Assembly (NCBI GenBank): GCA_016841965.1
Contig: JAEANN010000025.1
Span: 1-59,397 of the forward strand
Direction of reading: 5' to 3'
Source: Candidatus Roseilinea mizusawaensis
GTDB lineage: Bacteria > Chloroflexota > Anaerolineae > J036 > Brachytrichaceae
DNA: 59,397 bases
Shown: in pieces, positions 43,552 through 52,603 of the stretch
Numbering within the stretch: the first letter of the stretch is position 1
Layout: every line of letters begins with the position of its first letter
Program-made: the position numbers and the translations under genes
Notes under the pieces: model-generated
What the model saw: only the letters and a program-made list of their open reading frames with translations
Told to the model about the DNA's origin: nothing
Database searches by the model: none

Positions 43552-44250
43552 CTATTTGCGCGCTTTGGGGTTTTCGAAGCGGTAGCCTTGGCGACGCACG
43601 GTACGGATATAGACCGGATCGGCCGGCTCGTCTTCAATCGCTTCTCGCAGCCAACGGATATGAACGTCCAAGGTGCGGGTATCACCCATAAACGTGGTGT
43701 CCCATACCTGTTGCATCAGAAACTTGCGCGTCAGCACTTCGCCGGGGCGCTGCATAAACAATTGCAACAGCTTTGATAGCTTTGGATTGAGGTAGAGCTG
43801 GTCCGATCGTTTGCGCAAGATGCCGTCGGCTGGCCGAAAAACCAAATCCCCGCAACGCAGCTCCAGGGCCTGTCCTTCGGGCATCAGCTTTTCGACTCGG
43901 TTCAGGAAGCGCCGCAACTGCAGAGGTCGGGGAATATAGGCGTCGGCGCAAGTCGGCGTTGGCGGAGTTGCGCCATTCTGAGCTGCGCCGGCCGGCTGCT
44001 CTGGCCCCAGCAGCACGATCGGCACATCTCCCATGCGCTTGATTGACTGGCACAACCGTTCGATGGTGACGCGCAGAGATGGGATGTCGATCACAACCAG
44101 CGCAGGCATGTCCTTCTGCATAAACTCGATGGCGTTTCGCGCGGAGCGCACCCACGCCACCCGGTAGCCATGTTGTTCCAAAATGGGGCCTACCGAATCG
44201 CCGAGGCCGCCCTGCACCAGTAAAATTTTCTTGATCGTTGTTCTCTTCAT
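43552..44250 (-). CDS. OmpR-type response-regulator-like protein with a degenerate receiver
   Basis: The 232-residue protein has a normal winged-helix DNA-binding domain at its C-terminus (LNPKLSKLLQLFMQRPGEVL to RTVRRQGYRF). In the N-terminal receiver the acidic pair is replaced (LLVQGGLGD where ED/DD is usual) and the conserved Lys is Arg (YIPRP), although an Asp is kept in VVIDIPS. A Pro/Thr/Ala insertion (GATPPTPT) lies before the last strand. It is probably not controlled by standard phosphorylation. No kinase gene is adjacent. A good promoter match lies about 115 nt upstream. Confidence 0.85.
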   Translation of the reverse strand: MKRTTIKKILLVQGGLGDSVGPILEQHGYRVAWVRSARNAIEFMQKDMPALVVIDIPSLRVTIERLCQSIKRMGDVPIVLLGPEQPAGAAQNGATPPTPTCADAYIPRPLQLRRFLNRVEKLMPEGQALELRCGDLVFRPADGILRKRSDQLYLNPKLSKLLQLFMQRPGEVLTRKFLMQQVWDTTFMGDTRTLDVHIRWLREAIEDEPADPVYIRTVRRQGYRFENPKARK

Positions 44251-44360
44251 CGCTTCTGCAGCAGGGCTTGCGCGACGGTTAGGCCCTTGCTCCCTCTACA
44301 GATGAGAATGAACCGCTAGCGCCGATAACTGCCCCGGCAGGGCGCTTCCTTTGCGGCGCA

Positions 44361-44392
44361 AGGTATTATACCTCACCGCCTCTCGCACGCAA
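44361..44392 (-). promoter_or_regulatory. Promoter with palindromic -10 for the degenerate-receiver regulator gene
   Basis: On the minus strand TTGCGT (44387-44392) and TATAAT (44365-44370) stand 16 bp apart. The -10 sits inside the perfect palindrome AGGTATAATACCT (44361-44373), a natural binding site for a dimeric repressor or the encoded protein itself. Confidence 0.55.
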
Positions 44393-44442
44393 GCATCGGT
44401 TTTTAAGGTTGAGTGTAGCAATTTAAGCTTTGCCCATTCATG

Positions 44443-44448
44443 TAAGAT
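44443..44448 (+). promoter_or_regulatory. Candidate -10 element for a leaderless YfhO-flippase mRNA
   Basis: TAAGAT ends 7 nt before the ATG at 44456, with TG directly before it. No ribosome-binding site is present. The -35 match is weak. Confidence 0.45.
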
Positions 44449-44455
44449 ACGCCAA

Positions 44456-47400
44456 ATGCTGATCCGTCCACGACTCGCCACACTGGCATGTGTGGCCTTT
44501 CTGGCGTTGCTGCCGTTTACATTGTTCTTCTCTGTCACCCTTGGCGACCGTTCGCTGATCCCTTTCGACAACCTGTACCAGTGGGAGCCTTATCGCTCAC
44601 AGGCTGGGTCGCAACGCATTCAGCCCCAGAACCACCTGCTCTCTGACCTCGTTCTGGAGAACTACGCCTGGAAGCAGTTCATCATCCAGTCCCTGCAACA
44701 AGGCGAAGTGCCACTGTGGAACCCGTATCTGTTCGCCGGCGTACCGTTTCTGGCAGCGGGACAGCATTCAGGGCTGTACCCGCTCAGCGTGCTCTATTAC
44801 ATCCTGCCGCTGGAGAAAGCATACGGCTGGTTCACAGTGCTGAACCTGGCGCTGGCCGGCATCTTCATGTTTGTCTTCATGCGCGCGCTGGGCATAGGCC
44901 GGGCCGGTTCGACCTTTGCCGCCGTCGCCTATGAGATGAGCGGCTTCATGATCGTGTCGGTCGTATTTCAGATGATCATTGCCGCCGCTGCATGGTTGCC
45001 GCTGATCCTGGCCATGTGCGAGCGGGTGATCCGACAATCGCCGGGGCTGGGCGGCCGGCCGGCCTCGGCGCCGTGGGTGTTGATCGGCGCAGTGGCGATC
45101 GGCATGATGTTCCTGGCCGGCCACGTGGAAATCATGGTCTACACCGCGCTGATCACAGCCCTCTACTGTGTGTGGCGGCTGGTGGTCGAGAGCCGGCGGC
45201 GCCTTGCAGATCGGCAGCGCGATTCGATCGGCGCGTTTCTGGCCCGGCGGGCCGGCTGGCTGGCGGTCATGGCTGCGCTGGGCGTCGGCATCGGTGCAGT
45301 GCAGCTCGCCCCGCTTTTCGAACTGGTGCAAACCAGTTTCCGTTCTGGCCGCTCTGACTTCCAGCAGGTGCTGAGCTACGGCTTTCCCGCCCGTGAGGCG
45401 CTGCGTTGGATCATGCCCAACTTCTTCGGCAGCGAGGCGCACCATGCCTACTTCGACCTGTTCAGGCTTGCCGTGTTGCCGGTGGATACGCCGAGCGGAC
45501 ACACCTGGTGGGGCATGAAGAATTCGGTGGAGGGCGGGGCCTACGTGGGCATTCTGACGCTTGTGTTTGCCGGCATCGCAACGGCGCAAGCAATCCGGCA
45601 GGTGGCCGGGCACGTCTTGCGCCGGCCCCACACATCTGCTCCGGCCTCGCCGTCTGCGCCGGCATGGTTCTTCATCGCGCTGGCGTTTTTCTCCATCGCC
45701 TTCATCTTTGGCACGCCGCTATACGCCATCCTGTATTACGGGCTGCCTGGCATCAATCAACTGCACTCGCCCTTTCGCTGGATCTGGGCGCTCACCCTGT
45801 GCCTTTCGGCGTTAGCTGGCATCGGCATGCAGACAATCATCAACGCCCAGTCTGCTCCACCGAAGGCACACAACGCCAACCGCTTCGCCGCTGCCGGCAT
45901 CGCCCTGATCGTTCTCGGCGTGTTGACTCTGGGCGGCATTTCGTTGGTCCGGCTGCTGTGGCCATCCTTCGAGCCGTTAGTCGAGCGGGTGTTCCGCAGT
46001 CTGGCCAGAGCAGAAGAAGGGTTCACCGGCGCCAGCATGTTCTTCAGCTATCAGGCGCTGAACGCCGGCATCTTCGCGTTTGCCCTCATCGGCAGCGGCG
46101 CGATTGTGTGGCTGGCCGGCCGGCATGCCGGGCGCATCGGGTGGGCTGTGCTGGCCATCGGCCTGCTGGTGGTGGATGTGAACGTGGCCTGGGCCGGCTT
46201 CAATCCGTCAGTTGATCCGGCTCTGTTTCAGCGCACCCCTCCGTCGATCGCGTTTCTGAAGCAAGATAACAGCCTATACCGCATCACGTCCTATGACCCC
46301 AGCAGCACAAAGCTCTTCAACGCAAACATGCCCTGGCTGCACGGCATTCAGGACATTCGCGGCTACGACTCTATCATCCCCAAACGCTACACCGACTACA
46401 TGAGCCTGATCGAGCCGCAGGGCGAGTTGATCTATAACCGCATCGCGCCGCTGACACGCCCAGAAAGCCTGGAATCGCCGTTGCTCGATCTGCTGAATGT
46501 CAAATACGTGGTGACGCAAGACACGATCTCCACGCCCGGCTTCCGGCTGGTGTACGACGGGCCGGCGCGCGGCGAGCCAACCCGCATTTACCAGAACACA
46601 CGCGCTATGCCGCGCGCGTTCACCCTGCCGATCACCAGCTCGATGTTGACTCACGATTTCGCCCAGGCCGTGCAAACCTATGACCCGCGCCGGTACACGA
46701 TGATCGACGCCGACTGCGGTATCGACGACCTGGGCTGCACACTCCCCTACCCGGCTGACTACGGGCCGGCCACTGTTACAGTCTACAAGAACAACGAGGT
46801 GTGGGTAGATGTGCAGATAAACCGTCCGGCCTGGCTAATTTTGACCGACAGTTACTTCCCCGGCTGGCGCGCCTTCATTCGCCCCATCGGTGCCGCCGAA
46901 GATCAGGAGCACGAAATTCCGATCCTGCCGACCAATGGCAACTTCCGCGCCGTGCGGCTGGAAGCAAATCCAGCGTCTGAGATCCAACAGAACACAGAGA
47001 CAGAAATGCAGCCCGCTGCATCAGGCCTCAACACGGCCCAGCCGTCGCTCAACGCGCAATCCGCCGGCCAACAGCCTGCGGCGTCTGTCGCTTACACAGT
47101 GCGCTTCAAGTACTCCCCCACATCGTTTCAGGCCGGCCTGTTTGCGACGTTCGTGGCGTTCGTCGCACTGCTGTTTTCGGCCGCCATTTATGTGTGGCGC
47201 TACATCTACCGCGAGAGCATGGCTGCATCGCCGGTGCGGCGGGTGGCCAAGAACAGCCTGGTGCTGACCGGCTTCAATCTTGGCGCGCGGCTGATCGACA
47301 TGGCGTTTGCCTTGCTGATGCTGCGCGTGCTCGGCCCCGAAGGGGCCGGCAAATACTATTTCGCCATCGTCATCGTTGGCTGGTTCGAGATTCTGACCAA

Positions 47401-48688
47401 CTTCGGCCTGAATACCTTCCTCACCCGCGAAGTCGCGCGCGATCGACAGCACGCCAACCGCTATCTGTACAACACGAGCATCCTGCGCCTGCTGCTCAGC
47501 CTGGGCAGTGCGCCGCTGGTGGCCGTGGTCATCGCCATCTGGGGCGCGGCTTTCGAGCTGACCGGCGATACGGCGATTGCCATCGTTCTGCTGGCCATCA
47601 GCCAGGTTCCGGGTGGGCTGGCCAGTGGGTTGAGCGCGCTCTTCTTCGCCTACGAAAAAGCCGAGGTGCCGGCTGCGCTGACCATCGTCAGCGCGCTGGC
47701 GAAAGTCAGCCTGGGCACGGTCGCCCTGTTAGCGGGCTTCGGCATCATCGGCCTGGCCGGCGTGTCTATCGCAGTCAACCTCATCACTTTGTCGCTGCTG
47801 GCCGTCATTGCCAGCCGGTCGTTTTTCAAGCCCCGGCGCGAGAATGACCCCGCGCTGCGCGGCCTGATGCTGCGCGAGTCGTTCCCGCTCATGCTCAACC
47901 ATCTGCTGGCCACCCTGTTTTTTAAGGTGGACGTGCCCATGCTCGAAGCCATCAAGTCGCCGGTGGTGGTTGGCTGGTACAGCGCAGCCTACAAATTCGT
48001 AGACGCCTTCAACATCATCCCGGCTTTCTTCACCCAATCTTTCTTTCCTCTGATGTCGCGCATGGCCACTGCGCAGGATGGCGCGCTGGCGCGCGCGTAC
48101 ACCCTGGCGCTGAAACTGCTGGTGATGATCGCATTTCCGCTAGCCGTGTTCACCACGGTTGCCGCCAACTTTCTGGTCGGTGTGCTGGGAGGGGCCGAGT
48201 TTCTGCCGCATGGCGCGATTGCCCTCAGCGTGATGATCTGGAGCATTCCCTTTGGCTGGATCAACAGCATCACCAACTATGCGTTGATCGCGGTCAATCA
48301 ACAGCGCGCGCTGACGCGCGCGTTTGTGATCGGATTGGCGTTCAACGTGGTGGGGAATCTGATTGCTATTCCGCAGTTTTCGTATGTGGGCGCAGCAGTG
48401 GTCACCATTCTGTCCGAGATCGTGGAAGGAGCAGCCTTCTATGTCTATGTGCGCCGGCACATTGGGCCGGTGAACTGGCTGCATGTGGTGGGCCGGCCGG
48501 CGCTGGCTGCGCTGGTCATGGCCACCCTCACTTGGGTGTGGGCAGCCGGCGGCTGGGCCGGCCTGGGCCTGCTGTATGGCACAGCGGGCTACGCGCTTGC
48601 GCTGTGGCTGTTGGGGGCGCTGTCCGATGAAGAGCGGCGACTGCTGATGCCGCTGCTGCCGGCGCGTTTCAGGCCGGCACAGTCCTGA
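44456..48688 (+). CDS. Fusion of a YfhO-type GT-C membrane glycosyltransferase-like protein and a Wzx/MOP-family polysaccharide flippase
   Basis: One uninterrupted frame encodes 1410 residues. Residues about 1-920 look like a YfhO protein: an N-terminal helix, an Asp in the first external loop (SLIPFDNLYQWEPYRS), LWNPYLFAGVPFL, about a dozen membrane helices, a large soluble domain (about 590-890) and a final helix. Residues about 922-1410 form a complete 12-14-helix lipid-linked saccharide flippase beginning VRRVAKNSLVLTGFNLGARLI. YfhO proteins decorate polymers with sugars from lipid carriers; flippases move the carrier across the membrane, so fusion would join supply and use. No internal stop or frameshift is seen. 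An internal ATG at 47219 lacks a good ribosome-binding site. TAAGAT lies 7 nt before the start ATG. Confidence 0.87.
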   Translation: MLIRPRLATLACVAFLALLPFTLFFSVTLGDRSLIPFDNLYQWEPYRSQAGSQRIQPQNHLLSDLVLENYAWKQFIIQSLQQGEVPLWNPYLFAGVPFLAAGQHSGLYPLSVLYYILPLEKAYGWFTVLNLALAGIFMFVFMRALGIGRAGSTFAAVAYEMSGFMIVSVVFQMIIAAAAWLPLILAMCERVIRQSPGLGGRPASAPWVLIGAVAIGMMFLAGHVEIMVYTALITALYCVWRLVVESRRRLADRQRDSIGAFLARRAGWLAVMAALGVGIGAVQLAPLFELVQTSFRSGRSDFQQVLSYGFPAREALRWIMPNFFGSEAHHAYFDLFRLAVLPVDTPSGHTWWGMKNSVEGGAYVGILTLVFAGIATAQAIRQVAGHVLRRPHTSAPASPSAPAWFFIALAFFSIAFIFGTPLYAILYYGLPGINQLHSPFRWIWALTLCLSALAGIGMQTIINAQSAPPKAHNANRFAAAGIALIVLGVLTLGGISLVRLLWPSFEPLVERVFRSLARAEEGFTGASMFFSYQALNAGIFAFALIGSGAIVWLAGRHAGRIGWAVLAIGLLVVDVNVAWAGFNPSVDPALFQRTPPSIAFLKQDNSLYRITSYDPSSTKLFNANMPWLHGIQDIRGYDSIIPKRYTDYMSLIEPQGELIYNRIAPLTRPESLESPLLDLLNVKYVVTQDTISTPGFRLVYDGPARGEPTRIYQNTRAMPRAFTLPITSSMLTHDFAQAVQTYDPRRYTMIDADCGIDDLGCTLPYPADYGPATVTVYKNNEVWVDVQINRPAWLILTDSYFPGWRAFIRPIGAAEDQEHEIPILPTNGNFRAVRLEANPASEIQQNTETEMQPAASGLNTAQPSLNAQSAGQQPAASVAYTVRFKYSPTSFQAGLFATFVAFVALLFSAAIYVWRYIYRESMAASPVRRVAKNSLVLTGFNLGARLIDMAFALLMLRVLGPEGAGKYYFAIVIVGWFEILTNFGLNTFLTREVARDRQHANRYLYNTSILRLLLSLGSAPLVAVVIAIWGAAFELTGDTAIAIVLLAISQVPGGLASGLSALFFAYEKAEVPAALTIVSALAKVSLGTVALLAGFGIIGLAGVSIAVNLITLSLLAVIASRSFFKPRRENDPALRGLMLRESFPLMLNHLLATLFFKVDVPMLEAIKSPVVVGWYSAAYKFVDAFNIIPAFFTQSFFPLMSRMATAQDGALARAYTLALKLLVMIAFPLAVFTTVAANFLVGVLGGAEFLPHGAIALSVMIWSIPFGWINSITNYALIAVNQQRALTRAFVIGLAFNVVGNLIAIPQFSYVGAAVVTILSEIVEGAAFYVYVRRHIGPVNWLHVVGRPALAALVMATLTWVWAAGGWAGLGLLYGTAGYALALWLLGALSDEERRLLMPLLPARFRPAQS

Positions 48689-48715
48689 GCGGCTACACCG
48701 GCGATCAATTTAGCT

Positions 48716-50086
48716 CTAGCCGGCCACGCAAACCTCATCGGCGCACAACCAGAACGGCGGCAGGTAGGCCGGCGCTGTGGACAACGGCAATACCTCATCG
48801 CGCAGCACAATACCGAGTTGGTCGCGCATGAACTCGCGACGCTGGACGATGCGCGCCCACACATCCGGGAACGCCTCTTGCAGTTGCTCGCGCAGGGCGG
48901 CCTCTGCAATGGCGCAGGTGTCTTCGCAGTTCAGCGCCTGCCCCGGCCCCAACGGCGCAGGGATAATGTCGCACTGAAACACCATGCCCGACGCCACGCG
49001 CTCTGCGCTGCCCGGCCGGATCGGTGTATGCACCCATTCGTCAAAGGAACCCAGGTGGCCCGGATTCAAAGCTGAGTTGAAAGGCGCATTGCCAAAAGCG
49101 GCCGTCACCGCCTCGAACATTTCGGCGCCGGTCACGCCCAAGCGCATGGTTTGCCACCAGGTCGCCACAGCTTTGAAATAGGGAACGACCGCTTGGGCGA
49201 AGAAGTCCGGGTCGGGCCGGCCCAGCATCATGCCGGCGCGACAGGACAAACTGCCCCAAAAGCCAATCGCGGTGGTGATGCCATCGCCATACGCGATGCG
49301 GTTAGGGCCGGGGCTGCGCAAGCCAACGATGTTGCCCCGCCCGGCCACGCACATGATGTGAGCCGAGAGCGGTTCGCCGGCATAGCGCGCCAGGGCAGCC
49401 GCTTCCAGCTCGCTCATGCCGGGGCGCGCGCCCCGCACAATGCGGAAGACGGCAGCAGCGGCGCGCATGGCGCTCCACTCAAACGCCGCAATCTGAGCCG
49501 CCGAGTTCATGACGGCGCGCAAGCCGGTTTCAGGGTGCATCAGGGCGGCAGTGGCATCGGTGACTGCCCCGCCCTCGCCCACCAGTTTGCGCAACACGGC
49601 CACTAGATAGGCCGGCACAAACGCCGGCGCTTGAGGGTCGTCGATCTCGTAAGGTTCGAGATACTTCCAGCCGACAACGGCGACATGCTGGTGCTGGGCA
49701 ATGCCGGCCTCGCGCAGCACATCGGCCAGCCGGGGCGCTGTGGCGCGCGTTTGGCCCAACAGGCTCATCGACTGGCACAGCACTGCCTCGACATGCCCGC
49801 TCTGCGCGGCGGCATAGGCCAATCCTTCATTGCCCACAATCAGATAACGCCGCCCATGCGGGCCGGCCAGAAACAGCGCCTCCTCGAAGCGCGGATCATA
49901 GCCGGTGAGATAAAGCAAATTTGCGCAATGTTCGCGGTCGCCATATACCACCACCCAGTCTGCGCCGGCGCGCTGATAGAGCGCCTGCACACGCTGCTCA
50001 TATTCCTCTGCCGTGATGCGAGGCGGAGCAACAGGAATCTCAGAATCAATCAGCGAGAAAGGCACAGTGCGTAGTTCTACTTTCAT
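48716..50086 (-). CDS. M24 (creatinase/aminopeptidase P-like) fold protein with missing metal ligands
   Basis: The 456-residue protein has a creatinase-like N-terminal domain (about 20-200) and a pita-bread C-terminal domain. Of the five metal ligands of M24 peptidases, the His is visible (NPGHLGSFDEW) and the last Glu (NCEDTCAIAE). The two Asp ligands appear replaced (TAIGFWGSLSCRAG where D-x(10)-D is expected), and the first Glu position looks like Asp (FQCDIIP). Like creatinase, it may therefore work without metal, or it may be inactive. The ATG at 50086 is chosen because 18 extra residues before it are not family-like. It diverges from an aldo/keto reductase gene. Confidence 0.72.
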   Translation of the reverse strand: MKVELRTVPFSLIDSEIPVAPPRITAEEYEQRVQALYQRAGADWVVVYGDREHCANLLYLTGYDPRFEEALFLAGPHGRRYLIVGNEGLAYAAAQSGHVEAVLCQSMSLLGQTRATAPRLADVLREAGIAQHQHVAVVGWKYLEPYEIDDPQAPAFVPAYLVAVLRKLVGEGGAVTDATAALMHPETGLRAVMNSAAQIAAFEWSAMRAAAAVFRIVRGARPGMSELEAAALARYAGEPLSAHIMCVAGRGNIVGLRSPGPNRIAYGDGITTAIGFWGSLSCRAGMMLGRPDPDFFAQAVVPYFKAVATWWQTMRLGVTGAEMFEAVTAAFGNAPFNSALNPGHLGSFDEWVHTPIRPGSAERVASGMVFQCDIIPAPLGPGQALNCEDTCAIAEAALREQLQEAFPDVWARIVQRREFMRDQLGIVLRDEVLPLSTAPAYLPPFWLCADEVCVAG

Positions 50087-50211
50087 GGCGTTTTTCACCG
50101 GATTGCAAGATGAAGCGATACTTGAAACATCACACATCAAGCGCCGGGGACGATTGATGCGTCAACGCCCAGCGCCTGACAACCAGACACATTCTACTCA
50201 TCCGCCCCGAT

Positions 50212-50217
50212 TACAAT
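50212..50217 (+). promoter_or_regulatory. Candidate -10 element for a leaderless aldo/keto reductase mRNA
   Basis: TACAAT ends 7 nt before the ATG at 50225 and no ribosome-binding site is present. Confidence 0.45.
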
Positions 50218-50224
50218 TGAGCGA

Positions 50225-51208
50225 ATGAATTACCGCAAACTGGGCAACACCGGCTTAAAGGTCAGCGAGTTGTGCCTGGGCACGATGACTTTCCTGTGGA
50301 CTACCGACGAGCCGGCATCATTTGCCGTCCTCGATGCGTTCGCCGAAGCCGGCGGCAATTTCATCGACACTGCCGACATCTATTCGCGCTGGGCGCCGAA
50401 CAACCCCGGCGGCACAGCCGAGCTGGTGATCGGCAAATGGCTGAAACAGGCCGGCCGGCCGCGCGAGCAATTTGTGATCGCCACCAAAGGGCGCGGCCCA
50501 ATGGGCGACGGCCCCAACGACCAGGGCGCTTCGCGGGCGCATCTGATCCACGCCGTCGAAGCCAGCCTGCGCCGGCTGCAAACCGACTACATCGACCTGT
50601 ATCAGATTCACTGGTGGGACGACACGACACCCCTGGAAGAAACCTTGCGCGCGCTGGACGACCTGGTGTCTGCCGGCAAGATTCGCTATATCGGGGCCAG
50701 CAACTTCCCGGCCTGGTATCTGATGAAGGCGTTATGCGTCAGCGACGCGCGGCGCTATATCCGCTTTGAGTCGCTCCAGCCTCACTACAACCTGATGCAC
50801 CGCGACGAATTCGAGCGCGAGATGCTGGCGCTGTGCAAGGATCAGCGGCTGGGCGTCATTCCGTACAGCCCGCTGGCCGGCGGCTTCCTGAGCGGCAAGT
50901 ATCGCAAGGGGCAGCCCATTCCCGCCGGCTCGCGCGGCGAAAATAACCCGCGCATTCGCAACTATGCCGAGAGCGAACGCGGCCAGAAGACGCTGGGCAA
51001 GCTCGAAGAGATCGGACACGGCCACGGCAAATCCATTCTTCAAACAGCCCTAGCCTGGTTGCTGTCGAATCCGATCATCACTGCGCCGATCATCGGGGCA
51101 AGCAGCGTGCAGCAATTGACCGAATCGCTTGGCGCGGTGGGCTATCGCCTAAACGACGCCGAAATTGCCGCGCTGAACCAAGTCAGCGCGGTTGCAACAG
51201 ACGCATAG
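50225..51208 (+). CDS. Aldo/keto reductase
   Basis: The 327-residue protein begins MNYRKLGNTGLKVSELCLGTM and has the AKR tetrad: FIDTADIYSR (Asp, Tyr), IATKGRG (Lys) and DLYQIHWWDD (His), followed by the C-terminal cofactor-binding segment TAPIIGASSVQQL. It resembles the YajO/YghZ-type group. It is related to the reductase at 27414 but clearly diverged. There is no ribosome-binding site; a -10-like hexamer stands 7 nt before the ATG. Substrate is not known. Confidence 0.92.
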   Translation: MNYRKLGNTGLKVSELCLGTMTFLWTTDEPASFAVLDAFAEAGGNFIDTADIYSRWAPNNPGGTAELVIGKWLKQAGRPREQFVIATKGRGPMGDGPNDQGASRAHLIHAVEASLRRLQTDYIDLYQIHWWDDTTPLEETLRALDDLVSAGKIRYIGASNFPAWYLMKALCVSDARRYIRFESLQPHYNLMHRDEFEREMLALCKDQRLGVIPYSPLAGGFLSGKYRKGQPIPAGSRGENNPRIRNYAESERGQKTLGKLEEIGHGHGKSILQTALAWLLSNPIITAPIIGASSVQQLTESLGAVGYRLNDAEIAALNQVSAVATDA

Positions 51209-51273
51209 GCCAGTCCCCAGTTGCCGGGCAGCGCTTACACAACGCCCGGCGCTCACTGCATGAGGCAATATCC

Positions 51274-51462
51274 ATGAAAAATCTGCAAGGCCAATGGCCG
51301 GTTCTCGTGGTCATGATCATGTTCTTCATCCTGCCGATGTCCACCATCCCCGGCCTGTTTGATGTCATCTTCGCCGTGCTTGGGCTAATTGCGCTGGCGA
51401 TCATCGGCTTGATCATCGCATCGATCGTGACCGCGCGAAGGCGTCCGACACATGAGCAGTAA
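51274..51462 (+). CDS. Small two-helix membrane protein
   Basis: The 62-residue protein is two adjacent membrane helices (PVLVVMIMFFILPMS and LFDVIFAVLGLIALAIIG) with a short basic tail (ARRRPTHEQ). GAGG lies before the ATG. Its stop overlaps the UbiX-like gene start by 11 nt, so translation is coupled. No family is recognised. Confidence 0.65.
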   Translation: MKNLQGQWPVLVVMIMFFILPMSTIPGLFDVIFAVLGLIALAIIGLIIASIVTARRRPTHEQ

Positions 51463-52069
51463 GCCGACAGGCGACAGCCACCCGCAACGCCTGGTGATCG
51501 GCATCAGCGGCGCAAGTGGGGCCATGCTGGGCATCCGGCTGCTGGAGGTGCTGCAATCATCGGGCATCGAGACGCATCTCGTCATCAGCCCAGCCGGCGC
51601 GCAAACCATCGCCAGTGAGACGGAATGGACAGTCAGGCAAGTCGAGGCGCTGGCCGACGTCACGCATTCTCACCGAGACATCGGCGCGACCATCGCCAGC
51701 GGCTCGTTCAAGACCAGGGGCATGGTCATCGCACCGTGCTCGGTCAAAACGCTCTCCAGCATCGCGTATGGCATCACCGATGATCTGATCGCGCGCGCGG
51801 CAGATGTGAATTTGAAAGAAGGCCGGCCTGTGGTGGCTCTCTTTCGTGAAGCGCCCTTGCATGTCGGCCATTTGCGGGCGCTGACACAGTTTGCCGAGAT
51901 GGGCGGCATTGTCTTCCCGCCTGTGCCGGCATTCTACGCCCGGCCCACCTCGCTGGACGATGTTGTGACCCAGATTGTGGGACGTGTGCTCGAACGCATC
52001 GGCGTAGAGAATTCGTTTGTCAAACGATGGCAAGGCATCCGCGCAGAGGTCGGCAGACGTGGTACATGA
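51452..52069 (+). CDS. ubiX: UbiX-like flavin prenyltransferase
   Basis: The 205-residue protein has the UbiX hallmarks: VIGISGASGAMLGIRLLEVL near the N-terminus, the SGSFKTRGMVIAPCSVKTL segment (Ser and Cys-Ser of the active site), and LFREAPLHVGHLRALTQF. UbiX joins dimethylallyl phosphate to FMN to make prenylated FMN for UbiD-type decarboxylases. No ubiD gene is in the window. The gene overlaps neighbours on both sides (small membrane protein and PNPOx-fold genes), which marks a tight operon. Confidence 0.92.
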   Translation: MSSKPTGDSHPQRLVIGISGASGAMLGIRLLEVLQSSGIETHLVISPAGAQTIASETEWTVRQVEALADVTHSHRDIGATIASGSFKTRGMVIAPCSVKTLSSIAYGITDDLIARAADVNLKEGRPVVALFREAPLHVGHLRALTQFAEMGGIVFPPVPAFYARPTSLDDVVTQIVGRVLERIGVENSFVKRWQGIRAEVGRRGT

Positions 52070-52529
52070 CCCGTTTGTGAGTGAACTGCGCGCATTTCTT
52101 GGCCGGCATAACGTTCTAACCCTGGCATACCAGGATAGCCAGGGGATTGGGGCCTGCGCCGTCTGGTTCGCCGTTGACGACCACCTACATCTGCACTTCC
52201 TGTCTTCGCCAAAGACACGACACGGCCAGGCGCTGAAGGCCGGCGCACAAGTTGCCTTCACCGTCCAAAAGGATGAGCAAGACTGGCGCTCGATTCAGGG
52301 CGTTCAAGGTATCGGCTTGTGCAGCATGACGCCGGCCGATCTGATTGACAGTGCGTGGCAGGTGTACACCAACCGTTTCCCGTTTGTGACGCGCCAGTTT
52401 CCCGATCTACGAGCAGCGCTGGGTTCGGCGGCGCTCTGGCGCATCGTGCCCGGCTGGATGCGACTGATCGACAACACAAAAGGGTTTGGCCACAAGCAGG
52501 AACGCGCATTCGATGTGCATGACGTGTGA
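52059..52529 (+). CDS. Pyridoxamine 5'-phosphate oxidase-fold (split-barrel flavoprotein-like) protein
   Basis: The 156-residue protein starts at a GTG 11 nt inside the UbiX-like gene with AGAGGT before it. The pattern LRAFLGRHNVLTLAYQDSQG, AVWFAVDDHLHLHFLSSPKT and VAFTVQKDEQDW followed by IQGVQGIG is typical of the PNPOx-like split barrel that binds FMN, F420 or haem. Its function is not known. Coupling to a flavin prenyltransferase gene is of interest because both handle flavin (inference). Confidence 0.78.
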   Translation: MVHDPFVSELRAFLGRHNVLTLAYQDSQGIGACAVWFAVDDHLHLHFLSSPKTRHGQALKAGAQVAFTVQKDEQDWRSIQGVQGIGLCSMTPADLIDSAWQVYTNRFPFVTRQFPDLRAALGSAALWRIVPGWMRLIDNTKGFGHKQERAFDVHDV

Positions 52530-52603
52530 GTGTTCCATCCCAAGACGGGCATCCGATCCGCAGCCGCCACACCACGAACGCTCCAGTTGAAAAGGAGGTT
52601 GTG

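Noticed and set aside
44768-45631. 287-codon minus-strand frame inside the YfhO-flippase gene
   Set aside because: Antisense to a membrane-protein gene; composition (His, Gln, Asp-rich) is that of a shadow frame.
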